Part shown: one piece after another, positions 35,741 through 47,359 of the stretch | How positions within the stretch are numbered: position 1 is the stretch's first letter | Layout of the letters: each line of letters starts with the position of its first letter | Source of the DNA: Diphasiastrum complanatum | Lineage: Eukaryota; Streptophyta; Lycopodiopsida; Lycopodiales; Lycopodiaceae | Length of the DNA stretch: 64,000 nucleotides | Reading direction: 5' to 3' | NCBI GenBank assembly: GCA_029204225.1 | Contig: CM055107.1 | Location: 30,095,410 to 30,159,409, forward strand | The notes under the pieces: model-generated | Databases searched by the model: none | What the model was told of the DNA's origin: nothing | What the model saw: the letters and a program-made list of their open reading frames with translations, nothing else | Position numbers and translations under genes: made by a program

Positions 35741-38660
35741 TGTTAGCCGATTTTTTCGCACGGAAAATCGGGCTAATATTGAAGTTTAAGTTTGCAATAA
35801 TTGAAAAAATCGGCATTTAAATCTCGATTATTAGAGAAAAATTGGCACAAATTTGCCTTAGAACTGGGTCCCAGCCCACCCTAAGGTGGCTAGACAAAGT
35901 TTAAAAGTAAGAAACCGACTTTCGGAAAAATCGTCAAAAATATTTTGTGGTCAAGTTTTGTAAGACCGAGCCAAAAGTGCCGGTCCACCTAGAATTGGGT
36001 CCCAGCCCGTCCTAAATGAGGCTAGAGCAAATTTTGCGGCCTTAGAAATGGCCGGTAAATATTTTACGGCTTTTCAAAAAAATGGCCAGTTGTAAAAAAA
36101 TAGCCGGTATGACCGTGCTAAAATCTCACCATGTATAGAGTCCATTTTTACTAATATATGATCACTCAGTGTATTTTTCAAGGAAACTGTGTTGTCGTGG
36201 GAGCCCTAGTCATGAATGCCGAAAAAGTCAACCACAGAAAAAAAAAATCGAGAAAAAAAAGTTTCGGGTAAAAACAGGACCAGGAAATATGGATTCAGTG
36301 TCAAGGAGTCACAGAAACCCTAATGGCAAAGTTTGGACAATTTACGGACAATTAACGAAATATGTGGGCCAAGTGGTTACCCAACAGGCCAAAAACCCAG
36401 ACAAATGAGCAGTAGGCGCACGGCCCTTGAAAAATCGAAGAAAGGCCAAAAACACAGGTACCGAAAGAAAATCGAAGGCCGCCTACTAAATATAGGGGTT
36501 GAAAAAGGGCCTCACCCAAAATTTGGATAATAAATGCCAAAACACCTTGGAGGCTATAAAAATTGGGAGGTAGACCCACTAGCCATTGACATTTTGGGCT
36601 TTTAGGGTGTACAAAAGGGGAAACTTGAATGGCCTCCCTAGCCTTTGACAAAAATGGCATCTTGGCTAGTTTTGGAAGAGAGCCTTGAATGCACCACTCC
36701 CCCACTCTCTTATGGAGGCCACTAGGTATACTATCAAATGGGTTGAGGACAAATGGCAAAGAGGGCTTGAAGGGCATGAAGAATGGCAAGATGGCATTGT
36801 GAAGGGGATGCATTGGATTTTCCTATAAGAAGGAGCCAACTCCTTGTATTTCAAAAGTTAGTGTATTTGTGAGTTAGTGTTTTTGGATGTTAGTGCTTTT
36901 GGAGTTAGTGTATTTCGATGTTAGTAGTTTTGGATCCTTGTTGTCTTGCCTCATATGAGTGTGAGTTGCTTGGAGGTAGTGCCTTGAATTGTAGTTGTGT
37001 GCTGTGGTTGTTGTCAATGGTTTGAGAGTAATGTTAGTTGTTAGGTTGAATGTTTAAATGTTAGTTACTAATATTGGATGGTAGTTACTATATTTAAGGA
37101 GGACTTATAGCTCCAATGTGGAGTGATGGTCGTTTAGGGTTTACTTGTGGGAGTTGATCGTTACTTTTGCTTGGTGTTAATGCTTGCTTGGATGTTGCAT
37201 TGCTCCTCTTGTGTGTGGTGGATGCTTGAAGGTGAGCATTGTGATGATTAGTTGTTTGTTGATTTAAATGTGGTTCTTGTAAGGAGTACTGTGATTTGGT
37301 TGTTGAGAGGAAGGTTATGGATGTGTTAATGTTGAAAGAGTTGAGAGGAGATTTGTCATTTCGTTTGTAGAATGTTTGGTGTGATAACTTGTCATGTTTG
37401 AGATGGTAGGGTTATTGTGTGATTGAGAGATGAACTTCTTGGAATGTGTTTGAGTGATTGTAAGAGTATGAACAAATGAGTGTTGGTTGATTGAGTGTAG
37501 CATGAGGAGCTGGTCGTTGATTGAATGAATGGTGGGACTTGAGAAAGAGATTTTTGGGAGTGTGTATCGTGGTGGGTTGTAAGTTCACTCATAGTGGTCT
37601 GCGTTTGTGGGGCTAGTCTTGATGAGCAACTAATTTGGTTGTTTAGCAATGAATATGTCCGATGTATTCATTACACTTCATAAGTGGGTCGTAGTTTCAA
37701 ACCCAATGTCGTTTGGTTTGATCGGTTGAGAGAAGGGTGTTTGTATCAATGTGGTGGGTGAGGTTTAGAAACGGTTCTTGGATTGTTTTGTGATGCATGT
37801 CTTTTGTTGAATGGATGAGTCCTATTGAATGCGTAATTTGCTTGCCATGCGGTATGAGAGCGAGTGAAGGAAGTAAATGGAGTTGCCACCATCACCAATG
37901 GACACCACCGTGTTATATTTAATGAACTGGAAGTGAAGCATTCCGATCTACCAAGGGCTCTGCGGCAAGTTCTAGCTACGCTAGGAGACCCTATTTGCTG
38001 TCTACACCTGTCTGCGGCGAACTTGCGATTTGTGACATCCCACACTGCGGAGAATCGGTTATTTGCGGCCTGCCCACAGATCCACAGTTTGCTGTCTGCG
38101 GCCCTGCTTTCTACCTATTGTGGCCCTGTCACCACTGCTTGTGGACCTGCTGTTGTTCTGCCTGTCTGTCCGTCTGCCTCTGTTCGCTGCTCCTACAAGT
38201 GCTCGCTGTCTCACTTGCCTCCGTTGCCTGCCCTACGATCTGTCTCACCTACTTCTCCTCTCTGGGTGCTCGTTGAATGCCTCCTACATGCCCTCACTAC
38301 CTCATCGTTGCCCTGCTTGACCTCTGTTCTGCCTTGCTGGCCCTGCGATCTGCTCGCTACCTCTGCCTACTGTTTGCTGCGACCTACTGTGGCCTTGTCT
38401 GCGGCCCTACCTGCTGCCTGCGGCCACCTGTGGGCTATCTATCTGCGGCCACTCTGCCTGCTGCCCGTGGACTGCCAACTGGGACCTATCCTACCTATTT
38501 GTGGCTTTTTATCTCTATCTATAGAAGAAAAGGTAGCCACAAACCTGCGACTTGCCTGCTGCTTGTGCCCTGCCTTTTCATTTGGAGCAAAATCAGACCT
38601 GTTGCAGCCACACATGCTTTGCTGTCATATTTTTTGTTTTATTGCAAGTGATTTCAGTAT
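35741..38660 (+). repeat. Non-coding repeat family B, copy 1
   Basis: Starts TGTTAGCCGATTTTTTCGCA. It matches 51170-51540 in two blocks (about 35741-35890 and 36650-36860), the intervening 760 bp being absent there. Part (35930-36120) recurs inverted at about 62780-62956. The right portion holds GTTAGTG-type tandem words (36856-36930) and a C/T-rich stretch rich in TGCGGCC and CTGCC (37980-38600), also seen at 52260-52620. There is no retroelement protein, so it could be one long LTR or a LARD-like element. The right border is approximate. Confidence 0.6.
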
Positions 38661-39180
38661 TTGAGTTTTCGATATGTTTTAGAATAGTAATTTTGATTGA
38701 CTAAACAAGATATGGTGGTTTGTAGCTCAAGTTGAACCATGAGCACGCGAGTATTTGAGGGTGCAAATGTTGAGAATGAAATGGAAACCTTCATTTTAAC
38801 TATGAGATTGAGCTATCTAGAGATGTAGTAAATCTTCAAACCATACTTGAAGCACCCACTTCCATAGATGTTGAGAAATTTTAATAGTCAAAATGATGAA
38901 ATAAATTTTGAATGTGAAAGCGATGATAAAAATCATCTAAGAGGAGATGAATTGCAAATTGCTGTCGCTGATGAAATTGATTTTTGCAATTCTGAATGAA
39001 ACTGATTCTTGCAATGCTTTCAAATGATAGTTATTTAGCCAAAACAAAATCTCATTTTTGGTCAGGTAAGTGAAAAGAATAGACATAGTTTGACTTCAAA
39101 TCCATTTTTTTGGAGATAATGTTGGTGAAGAGAGATGTACGGTTTCATGTTCCAAGAAAGTTCTCATTTTTTAACAAATG
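38661..39180. other. Intergenic, nothing recognised
   Basis: AT-rich DNA with only short frames, lying between family B copy 1 and a copia remnant. Confidence 0.4.
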
Positions 39181-39602
39181 TTGCAAAGGCAGTAAATCAC
39201 TAAAAGCACGTGAGTTAATGAAATCACCACCACAAACTATGACAGAATCAAGTGTTTCATCATAGTCAATCCTCTTGAATTGAGCATATCCCTTGGAAAC
39301 TAAACCTGTTTTATAATTGTTCACACTACAATCTTGATTAAGCTTGATCTTAAAGACCCATTTGCAAACAGTAACATTTTGTATCTTTGATGGAGGATCA
39401 ATAATTTTACAAGTATCTCAAGCAATGCATCATATACTCACTTTTCATTGCATCAAATCACTCTTCTGTTGCTAAAGTTTCATGCACACTTGAAGGAACA
39501 TCATCAAAGTTAAGGTAGTAATAAGGGCAATAAAAACTATACAATCATCAACTTGCAATTGCTTCTCTCTTCCTTGTATTTGAGCCTTGATGGTTGCATT
39601 CG
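39181..39602 (-). pseudogene. copia reverse transcriptase N-terminal remnant
   Basis: The - strand between about 39500 and 39230 reads CKWVFKIKL and SKGYAQFKRIDYDET in a decayed frame. This is the conserved block ahead of the copia RT catalytic site. Everything from gag to integrase is missing between this and the primer site at 39603. Confidence 0.7.
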
Positions 39603-39615
39603 GGCTCTGAAACCA
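39603..39615 (-). other. copia primer-binding site
   Basis: The - strand reads TGGTTTCAGAGCC. The LTR begins at 39616 with TGTTAAAATC on the + strand. Its outer border was not found; it probably reaches past 39780. Confidence 0.7.
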
Positions 39616-40317
39616 TGTTAAAATCAAAGGTTATGAACCTCATTTGGATACTAAAACATTGAAAAAGCATCAAAGGTTTCACTTATATCTAATAGATAGA
39701 AAACTAGCACACAATTCTACCTATTTTGTATCTAATTGACAAGAGCTTTTGAACACCACAATCAAACTAGAATTAATTGATCCTCACATCATGTCACACA
39801 TGTGGAAAGTATAGTACTTTGTTCATATTCAGATATATTAATTAGACACAAAAAACCTCACATTCATCATGCATCAATTCCTCATGAAAGAGCAAACGTG
39901 CCAAAATCAACATCTCTTGATAATCTCTCAAAGTATGCACAAAGAGCTCTCAATCCATATCAAATGATCTTGGATATGAGATTAGGGTAGAGTGCCATTA
40001 GTGTAGACCCTAAACCTGGCTATCAAAGCCTTAGATCATGCATAATTACCCTCTTGGTAGCTCGAGTCAAGTGACTTACAAAAGTAGGTGGCCGACCTCA
40101 TCAAAAATCCCTAAAATCTAGGAATATGATTTATGGACTTAACATAATCATGAAATTCAGTTATGAATGGTAAGTTGATTACATCTAATCAACTCATAAC
40201 TAAGTAAACAAGGTGAGGACACTTTTACAAATACAATGAGTTGGAATATAATTCACTTTAGAAAAATATTTATTTAAATAATTCCATTTCATTATCAACA
40301 AGCAAAAAAAAAAAACC

Positions 40318-40700
40318 GCATGGATAATCCACGCAAAAGATATCCATGTGTGGATATTTTAACATGAAACCGGAATATTGTCCCGGTCCGGTGAAGTCGT
40401 TGAGATAACTGAATTTGTGTGAATAATCCACGTGTGGATTATCCACGTGTAAAACTGCCGTCCGCGGCGCCGCCAAGCTTCTCTCCCAAACAGTTGCGGG
40501 AACTTTCAAAATTCAATTTTGTGTGTGGATAATCTATGCGCATAAATTTTTCGGCACCGTGTAAGAAAAACACCGGTGGACTTGCTGGAGGTGTGTTCAA
40601 AATTTTTTTGGCGTGGATAATCCACGCGTGGATGTTCCACGCAAACAAAATTTCGGAAAATCGGCTAAGTGTCGGGTGTTGCGTGGATACTCCGCGTGAA
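40318..40700 (+). repeat. Cluster of GTGGAT/ATCCAC palindromes
   Basis: Words built from (G)CGTGGAT and ATCCACG(C) form repeated palindromes: 40318-40334; TATCCATGTGTGGATA at about 40341; a perfect 20-bp palindrome at 40423-40442 followed by another half; a degenerate copy at 40521; a GCGTGGAT-A-ATCCACGC palindrome at about 40613 joined to GTGGATGTTCCACGC; and GCGTGGATACTCCGCG at about 40680. No reading frame explains them. Confidence 0.8.
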
Positions 40701-41014
40701 TAAACACAGAGTTTTCTAGTTGTGTCCACGTCTTGCTGCCATGACGATGATCGTTGTTGGAGAATCAACTGCCTCTTCCTAGCAAAAAACCAGCACAAAA
40801 AATTGACAATAAATGCAGATCTTCGTCATCTTCTAAACAATAAATGCAGGTCTTCATCGTTTGTTGGCCATCTAACTGCGATTAGGAGGATAACTATCTG
40901 TGGTTAGAATGCAGAAAGTAGATGTGCGCATCAGATGTAGAATTCCGTAGCAGAGAGAGAAAGAGCACGGGAGAGGGAGAGACAGCGCAACAAAGGCACA
41001 AAGAGAGAGAGAGA

Positions 41015-41051
41015 GGGGGGGGGGGGGGGGGGGGGGGGGAGGGGGGGGGGG
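41015..41051 (+). repeat. Poly(G) tract
   Basis: About 25 G, one A, then 11 G, after a GA-rich stretch. A run this long could be a sequencing or assembly artefact in length. Confidence 0.9.
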
Positions 41052-41079
41052 TTAAAAAAAAAAATCAGCTCAACCATCA

Positions 41080-41221
41080 ATTATGTGAGGTAATGGTCCA
41101 TTGGTTGGACCATTACCACAAATAATTTGGTCCCTGGGCAGCTCGTGGCCTCTGCCACTCGTTGTCGGCCCAGATTATTTATGGTAATGGCCCTCCCAAT
41201 GGCCATTACCTACTACATAAT
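41080..41221 (+). mobile_element. Foldback (MITE-like) element
   Basis: The left half is close to the reverse complement of the right half, with ATTATGTGAGGTAATGG at 41080 answering CCATTACCTACTACATAAT at 41203-41221. Each half also folds on itself: GGTAATGGTCCA (41089) with TGGACCATTACC (41106-41117), loop 5; and GGTAATGGCC (41183) with GGCCATTACC (41201-41210), loop 8. The inner AATAATTTGG and CAGATTATTT pair as well. No clear target duplication. Confidence 0.7.
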
Positions 41222-41510
41222 CGTTTAGAGAAGAATTTATTATTAAACATAACCTTCAATGCTAGGTGTCAACCTCTCATTGATGGCATGAGACTAAATC
41301 TCAAATTGTTCTAGTGTCAAAGACCTACCTGGGTAGCACAAGGCGATTAACGGTGTGATGTGCTCCACACCTCACTTAAGAGCTAAAGGGACAAGAATTT
41401 ACACCTACAACTAGCATTTGACTGTACATTAGTTGAGGCTGGGATTTAGCTCCACCCTAGTTATTGGTGAAAGATTGGAATCTTGATGACGGGTATGTAT
41501 TTCATACTCA

Positions 41511-41640
41511 TGTTTTAGGGTTTTTCCTTCCAAGAGAACGAATAAGGGCATCTTATGTTTTAGGGTTTTTCCTTCCAAGATGACCAAATAAGGGCATCTC
41601 ATGTTTTAGGGTTTCTCCTTTCATGCTTTATAGTTCCCTC
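41511..41640 (+). repeat. Three-copy 45-bp repeat carrying a telo-box-like motif
   Basis: TGTTTTAGGGTTTTTCC recurs at 41511, 41556 and 41602 (the last with TTTCTCC), followed each time by TTCCAAGA..A(A/C)GAATAAGGGCATCT-like sequence. TTTAGGG is the plant telomere unit and also the telo-box found near start sites of growth-related plant genes. Confidence 0.85.
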
Positions 41641-42200
41641 CAAAACACACCAAATCTCCGAACGAGTTCAACTCCAGCCTACAATTCAGCCTTCGCTGAG
41701 CGCGTATTGCATCTTCTGGTAACGATCGAGCATCCTCTGTCGAGCAAGGAGACAGAACTTCAACCCCTGGAGACGATCCATACCATATATCATGCTGCGA
41801 ATAGTAAGCACCAGCAATTGCTCCATCAGGACTTCTGGACACTTCTATGGGAGTTGAAATCGATCCTCCAGATCACACATCGTTGGTGTTGGCTTTCAAA
41901 TTTATGCTATGATCTACCCAGACTATAATCTGGCGATGCGTTCAATTGGGTGCGCAGTCTTAACGAGCCTTGGTCAGGCGACAGATTTATTAAGAAGAGC
42001 CCAAAGGATCAAAGTACAAATGAGGATCTCATATTATCCGGGTACTTTGGGCTTTTCTTAGTAAATCTGTTGCTCGAGCACTGCATTGATCACCGAAAAC
42101 TTCACTGCAACTATTTTGTAATAGGTTTTGGGCGTCGGAAAACCAGATTGCGCCTACTCTTGACCTTGCATGATGCCAGTTAACCTGGCGGGTAGCCTTA
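41641..42200 (+). other. Possible unidentified transcribed region
   Basis: Directly after the telo-box repeats the base composition turns more GC-balanced and holds two open frames (41623-41928 and 41950-42183) of unknown type. Beyond 42200 the + strand is strikingly T-rich for 2 kb, as plant introns are. A 5' exon followed by a long intron is possible. I recognise no protein, and the frames may be chance. Confidence 0.25.
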
Positions 42201-42962
42201 ATCCATAGTGCCTTATGTGTAGCTAGCAGAGATCAATGTTTTTTATTCTCAAAGAGATAAGTATTGAGGAGGATGCAGGGCTTTGAGCAATAAGCTTATG
42301 GTGATAATTATGGCTCAGTGAAACTGATGTGGGTTTTGGCATGCTGTAAAGATCCACTCTGTTCTGTGTGTGCTGATCGCAAAATAGAGTCGCAGAAAAA
42401 TTAGGGATTCTATGTTTGTTTACTAACATTTTTGCATTAACCTTGTGCCATAGCAAGGTAGAGTGTGGAAATTATAACAGCATTAAAGTTAGGTGTTTAA
42501 TTTGTACCTAGAAATTGCAATTTATAATAGCCATGTGATATCGATGTGTTCTACATTTAGAAGTCTTTTTTTTTGTGTTAAAATCGATGCATGCAGATGT
42601 TTTGGGTTTGTATTTATGAAGGTGACAGTTCTTGTGAAGTTTGTGTAATGGAAGTGATAGAATGAATGGTACAAGCTGTGCACTAATTTGTTTTGTGCTT
42701 AAGAGAGTATTACCTCTGGTCTTCAATCTTGTTGCTGTGTCGAAATGACTTTGTACGCATGTTTGGAACGCATGCTTGAATGATTTGGAATTTGTATTGT
42801 GGGTTTTGGTGAGGTATGATGTATAGTAATTTGCTAATGCATAGCAATCCAAAATGACTTGAATGTTTTATATTAGTATGCCACAATGCATTTATATGAG
42901 GGTTAAAAGCATATGTAAATGTTGTTGGGAGTCTTGATGCAAAAAGACGGTAGGTGTTTATG

Positions 42963-43857
42963 AATACTTTGTAATGACTATAGTTAATATTGTTTTGCTA
43001 GTTGCAAAGAGTCAAACCATGGATCGAATGTTTGATTTTTTGATGTCCTAGACATTGGTGGTCGTTGATAATGAAATCTTCAACTTTTTGGAACATGTTC
43101 ATTGTAACAAGTTTGCTTGTTTGTCATTTTGAATTGTCTTTCATATTAGAAGGTAATAAAAATTGGTTGCATGAAATCTACGTGTCTATGAAATTTGTAA
43201 CACTATCTGTGCATGTGTTGTTATATGTAAGTGAATTTTTTATCCATAATATATTGTGGTTGTGTTGTCGCAATGTTGGAATGTAGTAATAAAGAAGTAA
43301 TCGTTTACAAGAATCATGTTGTTTTTTGGTATCAAAGCTTTGAAAGCATTTAGTTTGATGTTGTAATATCTTGCACATGTATTTGGATTTGCATAAACCA
43401 AGGCTCTTAAGTAGGCATTGTGATTTTCATAATTTGCTTCTTGTATAATATTTGAATTAAGTTTTTTAAATACTCAATAAGAGGTTTTTATTTGGTCTTT
43501 GCACAAGAAAGTGTCACAAAAAAAAATTGTGGACCTAATTGATTTTGCCAGGTCATATTTGTAATTTGGAGGTGTACATCATTGAAATCTTTACAATTGA
43601 TATTTGAGTATAGTAATTGTTCCATGTTTGAATCTTGCATTACATCAGTTGCAATTAATATTCGATGTTAAGATGTGCCTTTTTGTAAACATATTCACAT
43701 TGACATGGTGAATCAAGATATTTACTGCTTTGAAAAAAATAAATTTGTGGTATGTTAAGCAAATGTGTGTTTGTAGTGTTGCAATTCCAATTTGGCAATG
43801 GTTTGGTATGTGTAATAGCATTTATTGTCGTTTGTCTTGGGTGACCTAGATAAAAAA
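42963..43857 (+). repeat. Direct duplication, copy 1
   Basis: About 0.9 kb that recurs at 47360-48290 in the same orientation with scattered substitutions and small indels. It covers CCTAGACATTGGTGGTCG through GGTGACCTAGATAAAAAA. Confidence 0.9.
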
Positions 43858-44428
43858 TATAGCTATTCTACGTGTTTGTCATGAAATAGACCAATGGCAT
43901 TGTGCCATTCACAAGGTGCAATGACCTTGTATGTAATTTCGTAATCAATGATTTGTTCTATGTGATGAAATAGGTATACAACTATCAGTTTCAATATTGT
44001 CTTATCATTTGTATCAAGATATAAGAGTAGGTGCAACAGATTTGAGAAAAGGTATCTAGATAAATATGATAGTGTGATATCCAAATTGAGTTTATTTGGA
44101 CTAGTTCTTTTCTCATAAAATTGTTTTTCTGGCGGGTTTCTACTAGGGTCTTCAATTCGTTGAGAAAAGTTTGTTGTTTGTTATAGCAATACATAGCTTT
44201 AATGACTTGTGAGACATTAACTTTATAAGAATAAAAAATGGGACTATTGGATGCTAAGTGTATATATTGTAGAAAGCGAAAATGAAGTTATCTTTTTATG
44301 TCATATTTGAAAAGGTGCGTCATGCCTGTAACACGAGGTCAAAGGCAGTCGTAATGTTTAAGAAATTAATGACATTCTTTTTGCATTTTTATGTTCAATC
44401 TCAAGATATTGATGAGGGTAAATCTAGA
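43858..44428. other. T-rich non-coding DNA between duplication copy 1 and the copia
   Basis: No frames or repeats recognised. It is similar in composition to the rest of 42.2-44.4 kb. Confidence 0.4.
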
Positions 44429-44544
44429 TACACAAGTTTTAGTAGATTCAAATTTGAGTAGTAGAGACATTGAATCTAGTCACAATACTAGTAGGGTTTT
44501 TTATTATGGAGGGAAACCAAAGTTTGAATTTAGGTCTGGACCTG

Positions 44545-44553
44545 TTATAAAAG
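44545..44553 (+). promoter_or_regulatory. TATA box of the family A LTR
   Basis: TTATAAAAG, also present at the same LTR position in the copy at 60429. A CT tract lies about 35 bp downstream in both. Confidence 0.7.
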
Positions 44554-44933
44554 GATGGAACTCGTGAGAAGAGATACAATTCTCTCTCTCTCTTATCTCA
44601 TTCATGCTTATACATGGTTCTCTTGGGTTCTACTATCCATTGGTGCACTATACTTGTGATATCTTGCAATTTTGTGTGTAGAATGTTCATTTATTGCTAT
44701 CTTTGAATCCACACGTGTGAAATATAGTAGCTTACAAGTTTTGTATGGAAAGCAACTTAATTTTATGTTTTGCTTCATGTTTGATTAAGATCTATTAGAG
44801 TTTGCATCTCATTCATAGTGTAGATGTTGGTTTTTCTACATTGGCAAGATTGTTGATATGTTGTCCTTCTAACCCAAGATCATTTAATAGGTTTGGATCT
44901 TAATTGATTTGAAAACTTTCACATGGTATCAGA

Positions 44934-44945
44934 GCTTGTGTTTCA
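44934..44945 (+). other. Primer-binding site, family A copy 1
   Basis: TGGTATCAGAGC next to the end of the left LTR. Confidence 0.9.
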
Positions 44946-45510
44946 GGTTATGATAGAGGCAATCACATTTATCAATGATTTGGAAAAGATATCAATGCTA
45001 GAGCATGCTAGATTGGATTCTACACCAAAATCAAGTTTCTTGAGATTGGATATTTTGTAGATCAAAACTCTATTTAGGGTTATATTCTTGATCAGATTTC
45101 CAAACATATTTATTGAAAATGGCCGATTTTTAGAGCATTAGAAAATCCTATGTGGTGATTACAAGATTGCATATCAAGTTATTGGCGATTGCATGTAGTT
45201 TTTGAAATAATCATTTTTTTGTGATTTTGTCAAAACCCTAATTTTGATTGGATCTCTAGATTGTGAGGTTGCTGAACTTCATTTGAGTGTGTTTCAATCT
45301 TAGGAAGTGGCAAGAGTCATTAGATTGAGGATAGATCATAGGTTGATCAAGATTTCACTATTCTATGTGTTGATTTGCTTAGTATAAGTGCTAGAAGAGA
45401 ATTGAGAAGTTTCATATCTTTGTGATTTCCTTTTGAAAACATTTGTTGTTATTCAAAAGAGTGCTTTGTGCATTGAAACAGGTTGAAAGAGAGGATCAGG
45501 TCATTGCTAC

Positions 45511-47145
45511 ATGGCTACATCAAGTGGAGTCATGTTGGAAGCCAATGATAGGCTTATCTCAAGTAACTATTCATTGTGGAAAGTGAGGATGGAATCACTT
45601 TTAGAGATGAATGATGTTTTGGATATTGTTGTAGGTTTGGAAGAGAGACCAACAACACAACAAAATCAAATGAGGTATGACAAGGGGGCCAAAAAGGCTC
45701 TACACTACCTTATACTAGATCTACAAAGCCTTTTCAACATGTACATTCGGATATTCATGGAATTACTACAATTAGCACCTTTGGATGCACATGCTATGTA
45801 AACATTACTCTTGATGATAGGACCAAGGAGGATCCATCTTCAAGAAGAGGTATTTTTGTTGGATATAGTGAGGTGAGTAAAGCCTACAAGGTTTACATTC
45901 CTTCTACTAACAAGGTGATTGTTGGTAGAGATGTCATTTTTTATGAGAAGAACATTCCAAAAGTATCGTCAAGCATTATTGATGGTGATGTGGATGGATC
46001 TAACATTCTTGATGTTGATGTAAATGATCCTACTTTGGATGGTGATGATGATGGACCATCATCAAGTCAAAAGCCAAGGAGAACATCAAGGAAAAGGCAA
46101 ATGCCTTCAAGGCTCGCTTATGATGAAAAGAATAAGCATGTAGTTTTTGAGAATTATGTTGTTTTCCTAACCTTTTTTGATGAACCTAAAAGTGTAGATG
46201 AAGCAAGGAAGAAAGAGGAAAGGATCCAAGCAATGGATCTTGAGTATCAAGCTCTTATGAAGAATGGAACATGGAGATTGGTGGAGTTGACAAGAAAGCT
46301 ATTGGATGCAAATGGATCCTCAAGGTGAAGACAAACCAAGATGGATCTATCAACAAGTATAAGGCAAGGTTAGTGGCAAAAGGATGTGCTCAAGAACATG
46401 GGATTGACTACGATGAGATCTTTGCACCCGTGGCAAAGATGGTAAGTATTCGAGTCATTATCTCACTTGCTACTCTTTATGGATGGGATCTATGGCAATT
46501 GGACATTACAAATGCTTTTTTGAATGGCGATCTTTAGGAGGAAGTGTACATGGAGCAACCCGAGAGCTACATTTCTTCTACAAAGCCAAAGCTTGTGTGT
46601 TTACTACGAAAGAGATTGAGTCAATTCATGCAATATCCTAGTAAGGAGCATTGGAAGCTAGGAAAACAAGTATTGAGGTACATCATTGGAACTCAAGATT
46701 TTGACAATCCATTAGTGCTCATTGTATTTTCATAGGTGATGGAGCTATATTATGGATGTCGAAGAAACAAGCCACTATCTCATTGTCATATAGTGAGGCC
46801 AAGTACAAAGCTCTTACACATTGCACATAGGAGATGGTATGGATCAAGAGGATGATCAAGGACCTTCACTTGCTGGATTTTGCAGTGAGCCTAGTCATCT
46901 TTTGAGACAATCTATCAGCCCAAAGGTTGGCAACCAATCCTATCTTTCATGCTAGGAGCAAGCACATTGAGGTGACATATCACTTTGTGAGGGAGCAAGT
47001 CATTGCAAAGGAGGTGGAGCTTCAACATGTTTCTTCAAGGGAATGTGTAGCCTATATCTTCACCAAAGCATTGGGAAAGGACTTGTTTATGAAGCATAGG
47101 ACATCACTTGGAGTGTTATCAAAGTCCATGCTAAAACACGGTTGA
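45511..47145 (+). pseudogene. copia family A gag-pol, internally deleted
   Basis: The gag N-terminus is open (SSNYSLWKVRMESLLEMNDV, 45511 on). It then jumps at about 45712 to a few codons of integrase (DLQSLFNM in the shifted frame), then to the post-integrase hinge (KAYKVYIPSTNKV, 45873-46328). The start of reverse transcriptase follows after a frameshift near 46295 (CKWILKVKTNQDGS, DITNAFLNGDL). The RT catalytic YVDD core is deleted, joining to RNase H (NPIFHARSKHIEV, 46927). Several stops. It cannot encode functional enzymes. Confidence 0.9.
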
Positions 47146-47359
47146 AGAGGGAGTGTGAAAGATTTCAACTAGTTTAGTCATACTTAATACATTTGTTTAT
47201 TGGGTAATTGAGTCCAATTTCATATTAGTCTTAGAGTTTGACTTTCAAAGTTATATTAGTCTAAAAGCATTTGAATAAACACTTTTGAAAAGTGTGGGAA
47301 TTCATATTACACAAGTTTTAGTAGATGACTAAAGTTAATATTGTCTTTTAGTAGATGAG

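Larger units (their letters stand above)
44429..47326 (+). mobile_element. copia family A, copy 1, both LTRs truncated
   Basis: The left LTR is missing its first part and begins at TACACAAGTTTTAGTAGAT (44429). The right LTR (from 47154, TGTGAAAGATTTCAACTAG, after polypurine GAAGAGGGAG) stops after the same 19 bases (47308-47326). Between them: a TATA box (44545), primer site TGGTATCAGAGC (44934), gag, and joined fragments of pol. The two LTR parts together make about one LTR. Confidence 0.85.

Noticed and set aside
37864-38664. A 266-codon + strand frame
   Set aside because: It lies in the TGCGGCC/CTGCC-rich part of family B, has several overlapping open frames, and its Leu/Cys/Pro composition follows the base bias. 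No domain.
41511-41640. Interstitial telomere repeat
   Set aside because: TTTAGGG occurs once per 45-bp unit, not in tandem.
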